DNA of 52,122 nt. It comes from an uncultured Clostridia bacterium (GTDB lineage Bacteria > Bacillota > Clostridia > Christensenellales > Aristaeellaceae). Made by a program: the position numbers and the translations under genes. Location: the NCBI GenBank assembly GCA_947165425.1, contig CAMVAJ010000010.1, forward strand, positions 1 to 52,122, read 5' to 3'. The notes under the pieces were generated by a model. It was given only the letters and a program-made list of their open reading frames with translations, did no database searches and was not told the DNA's origin. Shown one piece after another: positions 34,375 to 41,577 of the stretch. Position 1 is the first letter of the stretch. The number at the start of each line of letters is the position of its first letter.

Positions 34375-36450
34375 TTATTCGGGCATGCCCGCCACGGTGA
34401 AGGTGATGGCAATGGACTGGCCGGCGCCGGGCACGGTGTAGCCGAACTCGGCTTCGCCAATGTTATATGTGTCGATCAGGGAGATCTGCACATAGTCGCC
34501 GGAGGTGTTGACGTGGGTCAGCTCCTTGGTGGCGGCGTCGCCGACCTTCACGCGGACGTTGTCAATGGTCAGGAAGCCGTCCTTGACCAGCTTGGAGGGG
34601 ATGTTGGTGGAGACGAAGAGGAGGTTGAAGGCCTGGGTGGAGCCGAAGCCCATCTCACCGGTGGTCAGGCTGACGGTGTAGTCGCCGTTGGCCTTGATCT
34701 CAGCATCCTCGAAGGTGCCGCCGTAGTCTACCGCGTTGTTGTCGGCATCCCAGCCGGTCAGGCGGTAGAAGTAGGGGTGCTCCTCGTCGTTCATGCCGTA
34801 GTTGTCGTTCCAGGCATTGCGGAAGACATAGGTGTCTTTGCCCTGGACGCCGATGTAGGCGTTGAAGCCGTTGGCCATGAGCTCCTTGGCCTCGTCCTCG
34901 GTCAGGGGCGCGTCCTCGTTCTTCTCGGGGGCCTTGCCATAGATGTAGTTGAAGGTGACCTCGACGGTGGAGACGGAGGCGAAGGCTTCCTTATCCACGA
35001 CGATGGGGGCAGCGCCCTCGAGGTCGCCGTCGGCGCGGCGGGCGTCCTTGGGCAGCTCGGCGACCCACTCGTTGTAGAGGTTCTCGCGGGTGCAGATCTG
35101 ATCGTCGGAGGAGGTGTAGCCCTTGCCGACCGCGATGGACTCGCCGTTGACCTTGACATCGGTCACGTCGATGAAGTAGCCGCCGAAGGTCTTCTCGCCG
35201 TTGACGATGCCGACCGCCATGAAGGCCAGGCCCTCAGCGGGGGTGTCGAAGGCCAGACCCACGGTGTAGGTGCCGGGGCCGTCGACGGTGGCGTTGGTCG
35301 GGGTCACGCCCTCGGCGTCCGCGAACCAGTACTGCTTGACCCAGCCGGCGTCGGCGTACATGATGTAGGCGGTGTCGGTCACGGGCATGAGGCTGAAGTC
35401 AACCTCCACGGAGGTGACGGAGGCGAAGTCGTCCTTGCTGACGATGATGGGGGAGGCGCCCTCCACGGTGCCGTCGAAGGAGTGCGCGTCCTCGGGCAGG
35501 TCGGTGACCCACTCGTTGTAGATGTTCATGCGGGTGCAGATCTGGTCGTCGGAGGAGGTGTAGCCCTTGGTGAAGGCCACGTCCGCGCCGTTGACCCGGA
35601 TCGCGTTGATCTTCAGATAGGCGCCGGGATAGGTCTTCTCACCGGTGGTCAGGCCCAGCGCGGCGAAGGCCAGACCCTCGGCGGGGGTGGCGAACTCAAG
35701 GCCGACGGAGTAGTCGCCGAAGCCCTCGACCACCGCGTTCTTGGCGGTCACGCCCTCGGGCGCGTCGCCGCCCCAGTACTGGTTGGCCCAGGCGCTGTCG
35801 GCATACATGAGGTAGGCGACGTCCTGCGCGTACTGATGGAGCACGAAGTCGATCTCGACGGTCTCCACGGAGGCGAAGTCGTCCTTGTTGACGGCGATGG
35901 GGGCGGCGCCCTCCAGGCTTCCGTCAAAGGAGCGGGCGTCGGCGGGCAGCTCGGTCACCCACTCGTTGTAGAGGTTCATGCGGGTGACGACGCCGTCGTC
36001 GGAGGAAGTATAGCCCTTGGTGAAGGCGACGTCCGCGCCGTTGACACGGATGGCCTTGACCTCGATGGTGTAGTTCGGCAGCGCGGTCTCGCCGTCCTGG
36101 ATGCCCAGGGCCGCGAAGGCCAGGCCTTCCGCCGCGCCGTCAAAGGTCAGGCCGACGGTATACTCGCCCGCGCCGGTGACCGCCGCGTTGGAGGCGGTGA
36201 CGCCCTCAGCGTCGGTGCCCCAGTACTGCTTGGCCCAGGCGGCGTCCGCATACATAATGTAGGCGAAGGGGCCAGCGGCTTCCTCTGTCGCAGCCTCGGC
36301 GGCACCCTCCTCGGCGCCCTCCTCAGCGGGGGCCTCAGCCGGGATGCGGGTGACCTTCCGGACTTTGACTTCGGAAGAGGCGAAGGCCATGCTGAAAAGC
36401 ATGGACAGCGCGAGTACCAGCGCGACCAGCGCAGTAAACTTGCGATTCAT
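34375..36450 (-). CDS. Secreted protein with tandem beta-sandwich-like modules shared with the GH5 enzyme
   Basis: The 691-residue protein has a signal peptide (MNRKFTALVALVLALSMLFS, cut near AFA-SS) and a Glu/Ala-rich linker to about 60. Three near-identical modules follow at about 61-206, 210-355 and 359-503; each holds AYIMYAD or AYLMYAD, QYW, YTVGL or YSVGL, EGLAF, a V-x-VNG or I-R-VNG strand, GYTSSDD, NLYNEWV or NIYNEWV, and ends with a DDFASV or EAFASV strand. A fourth module at about 527-691 is related only in outline. The GH5 enzyme's C-terminal module is a fifth relative. No catalytic motif, lipobox or sorting signal is seen. A polysaccharide-binding role is inferred from the link to GH5 and the transporter. 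GGAGG lies seven bases before ATG. It is the first gene of the operon. Confidence 0.85.
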   Translation of the reverse strand: MNRKFTALVALVLALSMLFSMAFASSEVKVRKVTRIPAEAPAEEGAEEGAAEAATEEAAGPFAYIMYADAAWAKQYWGTDAEGVTASNAAVTGAGEYTVGLTFDGAAEGLAFAALGIQDGETALPNYTIEVKAIRVNGADVAFTKGYTSSDDGVVTRMNLYNEWVTELPADARSFDGSLEGAAPIAVNKDDFASVETVEIDFVLHQYAQDVAYLMYADSAWANQYWGGDAPEGVTAKNAVVEGFGDYSVGLEFATPAEGLAFAALGLTTGEKTYPGAYLKINAIRVNGADVAFTKGYTSSDDQICTRMNIYNEWVTDLPEDAHSFDGTVEGASPIIVSKDDFASVTSVEVDFSLMPVTDTAYIMYADAGWVKQYWFADAEGVTPTNATVDGPGTYTVGLAFDTPAEGLAFMAVGIVNGEKTFGGYFIDVTDVKVNGESIAVGKGYTSSDDQICTRENLYNEWVAELPKDARRADGDLEGAAPIVVDKEAFASVSTVEVTFNYIYGKAPEKNEDAPLTEDEAKELMANGFNAYIGVQGKDTYVFRNAWNDNYGMNDEEHPYFYRLTGWDADNNAVDYGGTFEDAEIKANGDYTVSLTTGEMGFGSTQAFNLLFVSTNIPSKLVKDGFLTIDNVRVKVGDAATKELTHVNTSGDYVQISLIDTYNIGEAEFGYTVPGAGQSIAITFTVAGMPE
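34942..35376 (-). repeat. Module 3 of the tandem-repeat protein
   Basis: It encodes about residues 359-503. It shares GKGYTSSDDQICTR with module 2 but is the most diverged of the three full copies (MADAGW-type start, VNGESIAVG in place of VNGADVAFT). The DNA is similar to that of the neighbouring modules, which marks an internal tandem duplication. Confidence 0.8.
35386..35823 (-). repeat. Module 2 of the tandem-repeat protein
   Basis: It encodes about residues 210-355. The stretch AIRVNGADVAFTKGYTSSDD is identical to that in module 1, which points to recent duplication or gene conversion. Confidence 0.85.
35833..36270 (-). repeat. Module 1 of the tandem-repeat protein
   Basis: It encodes about residues 61-206, following the signal peptide and an acidic linker. 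It is the closest partner of module 2. Confidence 0.85.
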
Positions 36451-36491
36451 GCAGAATTCCTCCTTTTATAGTATCCCGTTTATGGATAGAT

Positions 36492-36508
36492 CGGACAGAA
36501 GCTGTCCG
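36492..36508 (-). other. Leader hairpin of the beta-glucan operon
   Basis: CGGACAG and CTGTCCG pair around a three-base loop just after the expected transcription start near 36516. A 5' stem of this kind can protect the message from decay; no riboswitch fold was recognised. Confidence 0.5.
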
Positions 36509-36515
36509 CTCGTGT

Positions 36516-36542
36516 GATACAAAGTATAAGGCATTTTGTATC
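36516..36542 (-). promoter_or_regulatory. Inverted-repeat operator over the beta-glucan operon promoter
   Basis: GATACAAA (36516-36523) and TTTGTATC (36535-36542) are a perfect 8-base inverted repeat with an 11-base spacer. The -10 element lies across the inner edge of one arm and the spacer, so a bound dimer would block RNA polymerase. The family of the regulator is not identifiable, and no regulator gene is adjacent. Confidence 0.7.
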
Positions 36543-36551
36543 TTTTGGCAA
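36523..36551 (-). promoter_or_regulatory. Promoter of the beta-glucan operon
   Basis: On the minus strand TTGCCA (36551-36546) and TATACT (36528-36523) have a 17-base spacer. Transcription would begin near 36516 and run through the repeat protein, both permeases, the binding protein and GH5 to the terminator at 28063-28085. Confidence 0.8.
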
Positions 36552-36697
36552 TAGACTGGAGGATTTTTTCATCAAGTTATCACAAAGTAACACAATCTCT
36601 TAACAACTCTCGAATGGACGAATATGAACAAAACGGATATTATGCTGGACAAAGACAAACTCCGCCGCCCGCCTGCGCCCGCGGGAAAAACTCATTC

Positions 36698-36726
36698 TTG
36701 CCTAAACGCGCCAAAAGCGGTACAAT
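36698..36726 (+). promoter_or_regulatory. Promoter of frr
   Basis: TTGCCT at 36698-36703 and TACAAT at 36721-36726 have a 17-base spacer and lie about 50 bases before the frr start. The genes down to the epimerase have little or no space for other promoters. Confidence 0.75.
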
Positions 36727-36773
36727 GAGACATCGGTTTTCGATCCAACCCGAGACAAAGGAGGCTGACAGCA

Positions 36774-37334
36774 ATGACTGTAAAAGAAATCATGGATACC
36801 GCCAAGGATAAGATGGGCAAGTCGGTCGGCGTCTACGAGCGCGACATGCAGGCCCTGCGCGCCGGGCGCGCCAATCCGCAGGTGCTGGACCGGATTACGG
36901 TGGACTACTACGGCTCCCCGACCCCGATCACCCAGGTGGGCGGCGTCTCGTCCCCCGAGCCGCGCCTCTTGGTGATCAGCCCCTGGGACAGCAGCCTGCT
37001 CAAGCCCATTGAAAAGGCGATCCAGGCCAGCGAGCTGGGCATCAACCCCACCGACGACGGCAAGGTGATCCGGCTGGTTTTCCCGGTGCCGAGTGAGGAG
37101 CGCAGAAAGGACCTGGTCAAGCAGGCCCGCAAGGAGGCGGAGGACGCCAAGGTGGCGGTCCGCTCCATCCGCCGCGACGCCATCGAGCAGATCAAGAAGC
37201 TGAAGAAGGCCAGCGAGATCACCGAGGACGACCAGCGCAAGGCCGAGGAAGACATGCAGAAGCTGACGGACAAGGCCATCAAGGACGTGGACTCGGTCTG
37301 CGCGGCGAAGGAAAAGGAGATCATGGAGGTTTGA
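36774..37334 (+). CDS. frr: Ribosome recycling factor
   Basis: RRF splits post-termination ribosomes together with EF-G. The 186-residue protein has the standard two-domain pattern: a helical arm (KMGKSVGVYERDMQALRAGR and ANPQVLDRITVDYYG), the beta-domain with TPITQVGGVSSPEPRLLVIS and GINPTDDGKVIRL, then the long C-terminal helices (SEERRKDLVKQARKEAEDAK). AAAGGAGG precedes ATG. The usual upstream genes rpsB, tsf and pyrH are absent here, while uppS and cdsA follow as in most Firmicutes. Confidence 0.97.
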   Translation: MTVKEIMDTAKDKMGKSVGVYERDMQALRAGRANPQVLDRITVDYYGSPTPITQVGGVSSPEPRLLVISPWDSSLLKPIEKAIQASELGINPTDDGKVIRLVFPVPSEERRKDLVKQARKEAEDAKVAVRSIRRDAIEQIKKLKKASEITEDDQRKAEEDMQKLTDKAIKDVDSVCAAKEKEIMEV

Positions 37335-37558
37335 ACCCAGCGCTTCTTTTGGGCATGCCGCTGCATGAGGCGGAGCGGATCTGGCGGGCGCAGGGCGGCG
37401 AGGTGCCACCGGTGCGCGTGACGCACGATCCCCGCGGCGAGCGCGCGGAGGGGACGCTGCGGCTGGTCCGCGTGAGGGACGACGAGTGGACGGCCGCGCG
37501 TTTTCTGGACGGCGCGCCCCGAAACCCGACAGAGGAGGCCGAGCGTGGAGAGAAGTGA
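37331..37558 (+). CDS. Small protein of unknown function between frr and uppS (up to 75 aa)
   Basis: Not recognised. The frame runs from a TTG that overlaps the frr stop (TTGA) to a stop inside the uppS start region, so it is packed tightly on both sides. GGAGG at 37325-37329 is only one base from the TTG, which makes the start doubtful; ATG at 37355 gives 67 residues but has no ribosome site. A helix (GMPLHEAERIWRAQGGE) is followed by strands (LRLVRVRDDEWTAARF), a layout a little like a PASTA domain. Coding is supported mainly by fit to the operon and by composition. Confidence 0.55.
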   Translation: MNPALLLGMPLHEAERIWRAQGGEVPPVRVTHDPRGERAEGTLRLVRVRDDEWTAARFLDGAPRNPTEEAERGEK

Positions 37559-38273
37559 TTTCGCGCGCCTGCCGCGCCATGTGGGCATCATCATGGACGG
37601 CAACGGCCGCTGGGCCAAGGCGCACAAGCTGGCGGTCGCCCTCGGGCACCGACAGGGGACGGAGAACCTCCGGGAGATCATCCGGCACACGGACGACCTG
37701 AAGATCGAGGCGCTCTCGCTCTACGCCTTCTCCACGGAGAACTGGCGCAGATCGCCGGATGAGGTGGCGGCCCTGATGCAGCTGATCCTGGACTATTTCG
37801 CGTCCGAGATCGACGAGCTGGACGAGAAGCACGTGCGCATCACGATCCTGGGCGACAAGTCCGGCCTGCCGGAGAAGCAGCGCGCCACGCTGTTGAATGC
37901 GGAGGACCGCACCCGCCATAACGACGGCCTGCGCCTGAACATCGCGATCAACTACGGCGGCCGGGCCGAGCTGGTCCGGGCGGCCCGCGCCCTGGCGCAG
38001 CGCGCCGCGGCCGGGGAGCTCCGCCCGGAGGAGATCGACGAGGACCGCCTGGCCGCGGAGCTGTGGACGGCGGGCCAGCCGGACGTGGATCTGCTGATCC
38101 GCACCAGCGGGGAGATGCGGCTGTCGAACTTCCTGCTGTGGCAGTGCGCCTACGCGGAATTCGTGTTCCCGGAGGAGCTGTGGCCGGACTTTTCGGTGGC
38201 CAGCTACGACCGGGCGCTGCAGGTCTACGCGGCGCGGGATCGGCGCTTCGGCGGCCGGAACGCGCAGGCGTAA
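37545..38273 (+). CDS. uppS: Isoprenyl transferase (undecaprenyl diphosphate synthase)
   Basis: UppS elongates farnesyl diphosphate by cis-condensation to the C55 carrier lipid for wall synthesis. The 242-residue protein has the catalytic HVGIIMDGNGRWAK (D18, N20, R22, W23), LYAFSTENWRRS, INYGGRAEL, and the C-terminal RTSGEMRLSNFLLWQ with AYAEF. The start is GTG behind GAGGAGG, and the first 14 bases overlap the small upstream frame. It is followed by cdsA after 67 bases. Confidence 0.96.
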   Translation: MERSDFARLPRHVGIIMDGNGRWAKAHKLAVALGHRQGTENLREIIRHTDDLKIEALSLYAFSTENWRRSPDEVAALMQLILDYFASEIDELDEKHVRITILGDKSGLPEKQRATLLNAEDRTRHNDGLRLNIAINYGGRAELVRAARALAQRAAAGELRPEEIDEDRLAAELWTAGQPDVDLLIRTSGEMRLSNFLLWQCAYAEFVFPEELWPDFSVASYDRALQVYAARDRRFGGRNAQA

Positions 38274-38340
38274 ACTGCCTGACATGATACAAATGAAACG
38301 ATGAACCCATTCCGGGCTCGGGACAAAGGAGGAGGAGCGG

Positions 38341-39156
38341 TTGTCGCAGCGGATCATCACAGGGGTGGTGCTGGGCCTCGCGGCGTGCCTGCTGATCTAT
38401 TTCGGCGGCACGGTTTTCGCGGTGAGCGCCATCATTGTTTTCTGCATATCGCTCCACGAGGAGTATCAGGCCCTCGACCGGGCCGGGCACCGGGCGGTCT
38501 CGTGGCCCACGTGGCTCGCAATGATCGCCAGCATCCCGCTGGCGCTGCTTTTCGGGGCCAGCGTGGTGGTGCCGATCCTGATCGGCGCGAGCATCATCAC
38601 GGTGGCCTGCGTGATCTTCCGGGACGAGCCCCGGCTGGAGGACGCGCTGATGAGCCTCCTGCCGCTGTACTGGGTCGTGCTCCCGGGCCTCGCGGTCATC
38701 TCGCTGTCGCTGGTCTCGCCGCTGTCCGTGCAGCGGACGCTGATCGCGCTGCTGATCACCGTGCCGGTGCTGGGGGATACCTTCGCCTATTTCGTCGGGA
38801 GCTTCGTGGGCGGGCGCAAGTTCTGCCCGGCGGTCAGCCCGAACAAGACCTGGTCCGGCGCCATCGGCGGCATGATCGGCTCGATCCTCGCGGCAGTGAT
38901 CGTGCGGATGGTCGCGGGCTGGATCTGCGCGCCTACCACCACGCTGCCCGGCTGGATCGACTGCATCGTGCTCGGCATCGTCGGCGGGGCGGCCTCCCAG
39001 ATCGGCGATCTGATGGCCTCGCTGGTCAAGCGCCACTGCGGCATCAAGGATTTCTCCAATCTGTTCCCCGGCCACGGCGGCATGCTGGACCGGCTCGACT
39101 CGATCCTGCTGATGGCGCTGGTGCTTTTCTCCTACCGGCTGATCTTCTTCAGCTGA
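38341..39156 (+). CDS. cdsA: Phosphatidate cytidylyltransferase
   Basis: CdsA makes CDP-diacylglycerol from phosphatidate and CTP, the branch point of phospholipid synthesis. The 271-residue integral membrane protein has about eight helices and the family signatures VSPNKTWSGAIGG and FPGHGGMLDRLDS near its end. The start is TTG at 38341, eight bases after AAAGGAGGAGG. The genes that often follow in Firmicutes (dxr, rseP) are absent; a nitroreductase comes next instead. Confidence 0.96.
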   Translation: MSQRIITGVVLGLAACLLIYFGGTVFAVSAIIVFCISLHEEYQALDRAGHRAVSWPTWLAMIASIPLALLFGASVVVPILIGASIITVACVIFRDEPRLEDALMSLLPLYWVVLPGLAVISLSLVSPLSVQRTLIALLITVPVLGDTFAYFVGSFVGGRKFCPAVSPNKTWSGAIGGMIGSILAAVIVRMVAGWICAPTTTLPGWIDCIVLGIVGGAASQIGDLMASLVKRHCGIKDFSNLFPGHGGMLDRLDSILLMALVLFSYRLIFFS

Positions 39157-39181
39157 AACCCCAGACAACGGAGGGATGAAA

Positions 39182-39700
39182 ATGACCCTGATGGAGCTGA
39201 TGAGCGCACGCTATTCCGCCCGCGATTTCCTGCCGGACCCCGTGGAGGAGGAGAAGCTCGCGCGCATTCTCGAGGCGGGCCGGATCGCCCCCACCGCCAA
39301 GAACCAGCAGCCCTGGCACGGCTATGTGCTCCAGAGCGAGGAGGCCCTGGCGAAAATCCGGGATCTGACGCGCTGCGCCTTCAACGCGCCGGTGGTGCTG
39401 ATGATCACGGTCAACCACGCCGAGGAGTGGACCAACGCCTTTGAGCCGGACGTCCGGCTGGGCGAGGTGGACTGCGCGATCGCCGCGACGCACATGATGC
39501 TGATGGCGACGGAGCTCGGGCTGGGCACCTGCTGGGTGGGGTACTATCCGCCCACGAAGGTCAAGGAGGCCTTTGGGCTGCCCGAGGAGGAGTTCCCGGT
39601 GCTGCTGATGCCGCTGGGCTATCCGTCCCCGGAGAAGGGCGGCCCCTCCCCGAGGCATACGCAGCGCAAATCCATCGACGAACTCTATACAAGGCTTTGA
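39182..39700 (+). CDS. Nitroreductase family FMN-dependent oxidoreductase
   Basis: The 172-residue protein is a short, single-domain nitroreductase, expected to bind FMN as a dimer and use NAD(P)H. It starts MTLMELMSARYSARDF, then RIAPTAKNQQPWHGYV, which holds the flavin-phosphate-binding Arg/Ser pattern, and later ELGLGTCWVGYY. ATG at 39182 is seven bases after GGAGG; ATG at 39176 overlaps the ribosome site. It lies 25 bases after cdsA and is followed within 12 bases by the epimerase, so it belongs to the same transcript. Its substrate is unknown. Confidence 0.9.
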   Translation: MTLMELMSARYSARDFLPDPVEEEKLARILEAGRIAPTAKNQQPWHGYVLQSEEALAKIRDLTRCAFNAPVVLMITVNHAEEWTNAFEPDVRLGEVDCAIAATHMMLMATELGLGTCWVGYYPPTKVKEAFGLPEEEFPVLLMPLGYPSPEKGGPSPRHTQRKSIDELYTRL

Positions 39701-39711
39701 GGAGGGTGCGC

Positions 39712-40878
39712 ATGTCGGAGCGAGTTGAACAGATCCGCGCCCACCTGGTCGGCGATCTGATTCCCTTCTGGAAATCCCTGCGGGACGACGAGCGGGGCGG
39801 ATATATCGGCTATGTGGGCTATGATTTGAAGCGCGACGCGGCGGCGGAGCGCGGCTGCATCCTCAACAGCCGCATCCTCTGGTTTTTCTCCTCCGCGTAT
39901 CTCGCGCTGGGGGACGCCTCCCTGCTGGCGGAGGCCAGGCACGCCTACGAGGCGCTGCTGACCATGCTCGACCCGGCCAACGGCGGCGTCTACTGGTCGA
40001 TGAACGCGGACGGCACCGTCTTTGACGGCACGAAGCACACCTACAACCAGGCCTTCGCGGTGTACGCGCTCTCGGCCTACCATCGGGCCAGCGGAAGCGC
40101 GGCCGCGCTGGAGAAGGCCTACGGCCTGATGGAGGTCATCGAGACCAAATGCCGCGACGCGGGCGGCTATCTCGAGGCGCAGACCGCCGACTGGAAGCCC
40201 ATGAGCAACGAAAAGCTCTCCGAGAACGGCGTCATGGCCTCCCGGACCATGAATACGCTCCTGCATGTGATGGAGGGCTATACCGGCCTGTACGAGGCGG
40301 GGCACGACCCGCGGGTGCGCGCCAGGCTCTATGAGATCATGGAGACCCTCGAGACGAAGATCTGGAACCCAGAGAAGCGGCGGCAGGAGGTTTTCTTCGA
40401 CGCGGACTGGCATACGCTGATCGATCTGCACTCCTTCGGCCACGATATCGAGACCTCCTGGCTGGCGGATCACACGCTGGACGTCCTGGGCGACGAGGCG
40501 CTGACGGCCCGGATCCGGCCGCTGCTGCTGGCAATGGCGGCCGAGACGCTGAAGCTGGCCTACACCCCCGGCAACGGCTTCTCAGCCGAGATGGAGCGGG
40601 GGAAAATTGACACCACCCGCGTCTGGTGGGTGCAGGCGGAGGCGCTGCTGGGCTTCCAGAACGCCTACGCCCACACCGGCGAGCAGGCCTATCTGGACGC
40701 GGCCCGCAGCCAGTGGGACTACATCCGCGACCGCCTGATCGACCGGCGCTGCGGAGAGTGGCACTGGTCTCTGAGAGAGGACGGCACGCCGACCGGAAAG
40801 CCGGTCGTCGAGCCCTGGAAATGCCCCTACCATAACGGACGGATGTGCTTTGAGGTCATCCGGCGGAACCTGCTGTAA
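39712..40878 (+). CDS. Cellobiose 2-epimerase (AGE family)
   Basis: The enzyme interconverts the reducing-end glucose and mannose of beta-1,4-linked disaccharides. The 388-residue length and key histidines match characterised cellobiose epimerases: H185 (NTLLHVMEGY), H244 (SFGHDIETSWL) and H374 (KCPYHNGRM), plus RVWWVQAE. N-acetylglucosamine 2-epimerases share the fold but not this pattern. ATG at 39712 follows GGAGGG; a TTG at 39697 is unlikely. With GH130 two genes on, it fits the step mannobiose to mannosyl-glucose. It is cytoplasmic, with no signal peptide. Confidence 0.88.
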   Translation: MSERVEQIRAHLVGDLIPFWKSLRDDERGGYIGYVGYDLKRDAAAERGCILNSRILWFFSSAYLALGDASLLAEARHAYEALLTMLDPANGGVYWSMNADGTVFDGTKHTYNQAFAVYALSAYHRASGSAAALEKAYGLMEVIETKCRDAGGYLEAQTADWKPMSNEKLSENGVMASRTMNTLLHVMEGYTGLYEAGHDPRVRARLYEIMETLETKIWNPEKRRQEVFFDADWHTLIDLHSFGHDIETSWLADHTLDVLGDEALTARIRPLLLAMAAETLKLAYTPGNGFSAEMERGKIDTTRVWWVQAEALLGFQNAYAHTGEQAYLDAARSQWDYIRDRLIDRRCGEWHWSLREDGTPTGKPVVEPWKCPYHNGRMCFEVIRRNLL

Positions 40879-40911
40879 AACCCGGCGATAAAGAAAAACA
40901 GGAGAAAAAAG

Positions 40912-41571
40912 ATGAAAAGAATCATTGCTCTGATCGCGGCGCTGGCCCTGCTGATGGCTTCGACTGCCTTTGCGGAGGTTCAGGAGATCACCTTTGGCCC
41001 CTTCACGCTGACCATCGATGAGAATATGCCTGGAGAGGCTGGAGAGTTTGCGTCCGGCGCGGTCTTCATGACGCTCTACCCCGCCTATCTGGTGGATGAG
41101 GATCAGTCGACCAACATGAAATTTGTCTGGGTCGACCAGGTGATGGGACTTGGGACTACCACGGACGCGGAGGTGGAGAGCTACGCGCTCACCTATGCGG
41201 CCGGCATCGTGAGCGGCATGAAGGAGCAAGGGCTCACGGCCACGGAGCCGACGATCCTGGATGCCCACAAGACGGAGCTGGACGGAAAGCCGGCGATGTC
41301 CATGACCTACAGCTATACGCTGGATTATTCGGGGCTCGGGGAGGAGTATGAAGGGCTCGTCCTGGAGCTGACCCAGTGGCAGTTGTTCGTGGAGACGGAG
41401 ACCGGCACCTACATCATCACCTCCACCGTCACCACGGCGGACAAGCTGCAGGTCTGCGAGGAGGTCCTGAACACCCTGCGCTGGACGCAGATGACCGAGG
41501 ACGCCGAGACCTCCGAGGCTGCCGAGGCCACCGAGGAAACTGAGACCACCGATGCCACCGAGGGAGAGTAA
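40912..41571 (+). CDS. Secreted protein of unknown function with acidic tail (219 aa)
   Basis: Not recognised as a named family. It has a signal peptide (MKRIIALIAALALLMASTAF, cut after AFA) and an alpha/beta domain of about 165 residues. The patterns (TFGPFTLTIDENMP, LDGKPAMSMTYSYTL, TYIITSTVTTADK, EVLNTLRW) recall the PsbP/DcrB-like fold of small extracellular proteins. It ends in a Glu/Thr/Ala tail. AGGAG precedes ATG. It sits between the epimerase and GH130 genes, 33 and 6 bases away, so it is probably co-expressed with the mannan-type enzymes, but its role is open. Confidence 0.75.
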   Translation: MKRIIALIAALALLMASTAFAEVQEITFGPFTLTIDENMPGEAGEFASGAVFMTLYPAYLVDEDQSTNMKFVWVDQVMGLGTTTDAEVESYALTYAAGIVSGMKEQGLTATEPTILDAHKTELDGKPAMSMTYSYTLDYSGLGEEYEGLVLELTQWQLFVETETGTYIITSTVTTADKLQVCEEVLNTLRWTQMTEDAETSEAAEATEETETTDATEGE

Positions 41572-41577
41572 GCTGAA

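Larger units (their letters stand above)
36451..36773. other. 323-base divergent intergenic region
   Basis: This is the only gene-free stretch over 300 bases. It is AT-rich for this genome. It holds the minus-strand promoter, operator and leader hairpin of the beta-glucan operon (36492-36551) and the plus-strand promoter of frr (36698-36726). Between them, around 36579-36595, GTTATCACAAAGTAAC is an imperfect dyad that could be a further regulator site. No coding sequence or RNA gene was seen. Confidence 0.7.

Noticed and set aside
34242-34460. Upstream extension of the LplB-type permease
   Set aside because: The added 73 residues are Pro/Arg rich, run through the intra-operon stem-loop and overlap the previous gene; a good ribosome site sits before ATG at 34241.
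34513-36471. A plus-strand frame of 652 codons across the tandem modules
   Set aside because: It is antisense to the signal-peptide-bearing repeat protein, Gly/Val/Asp rich, and repeats only because the underlying DNA repeats.
36579-36595. GTTATCACAAAGTAAC as a catabolite-responsive element
   Set aside because: It lacks the central CG and the conserved positions of known cre sites; kept only as an imperfect dyad in the intergenic description.
38285-38292. GATACAAA before cdsA as another copy of the beta-glucan operator
   Set aside because: Only one half-site is present, with no inverted partner at the right distance; one 8-base match in 52 kb can be chance.
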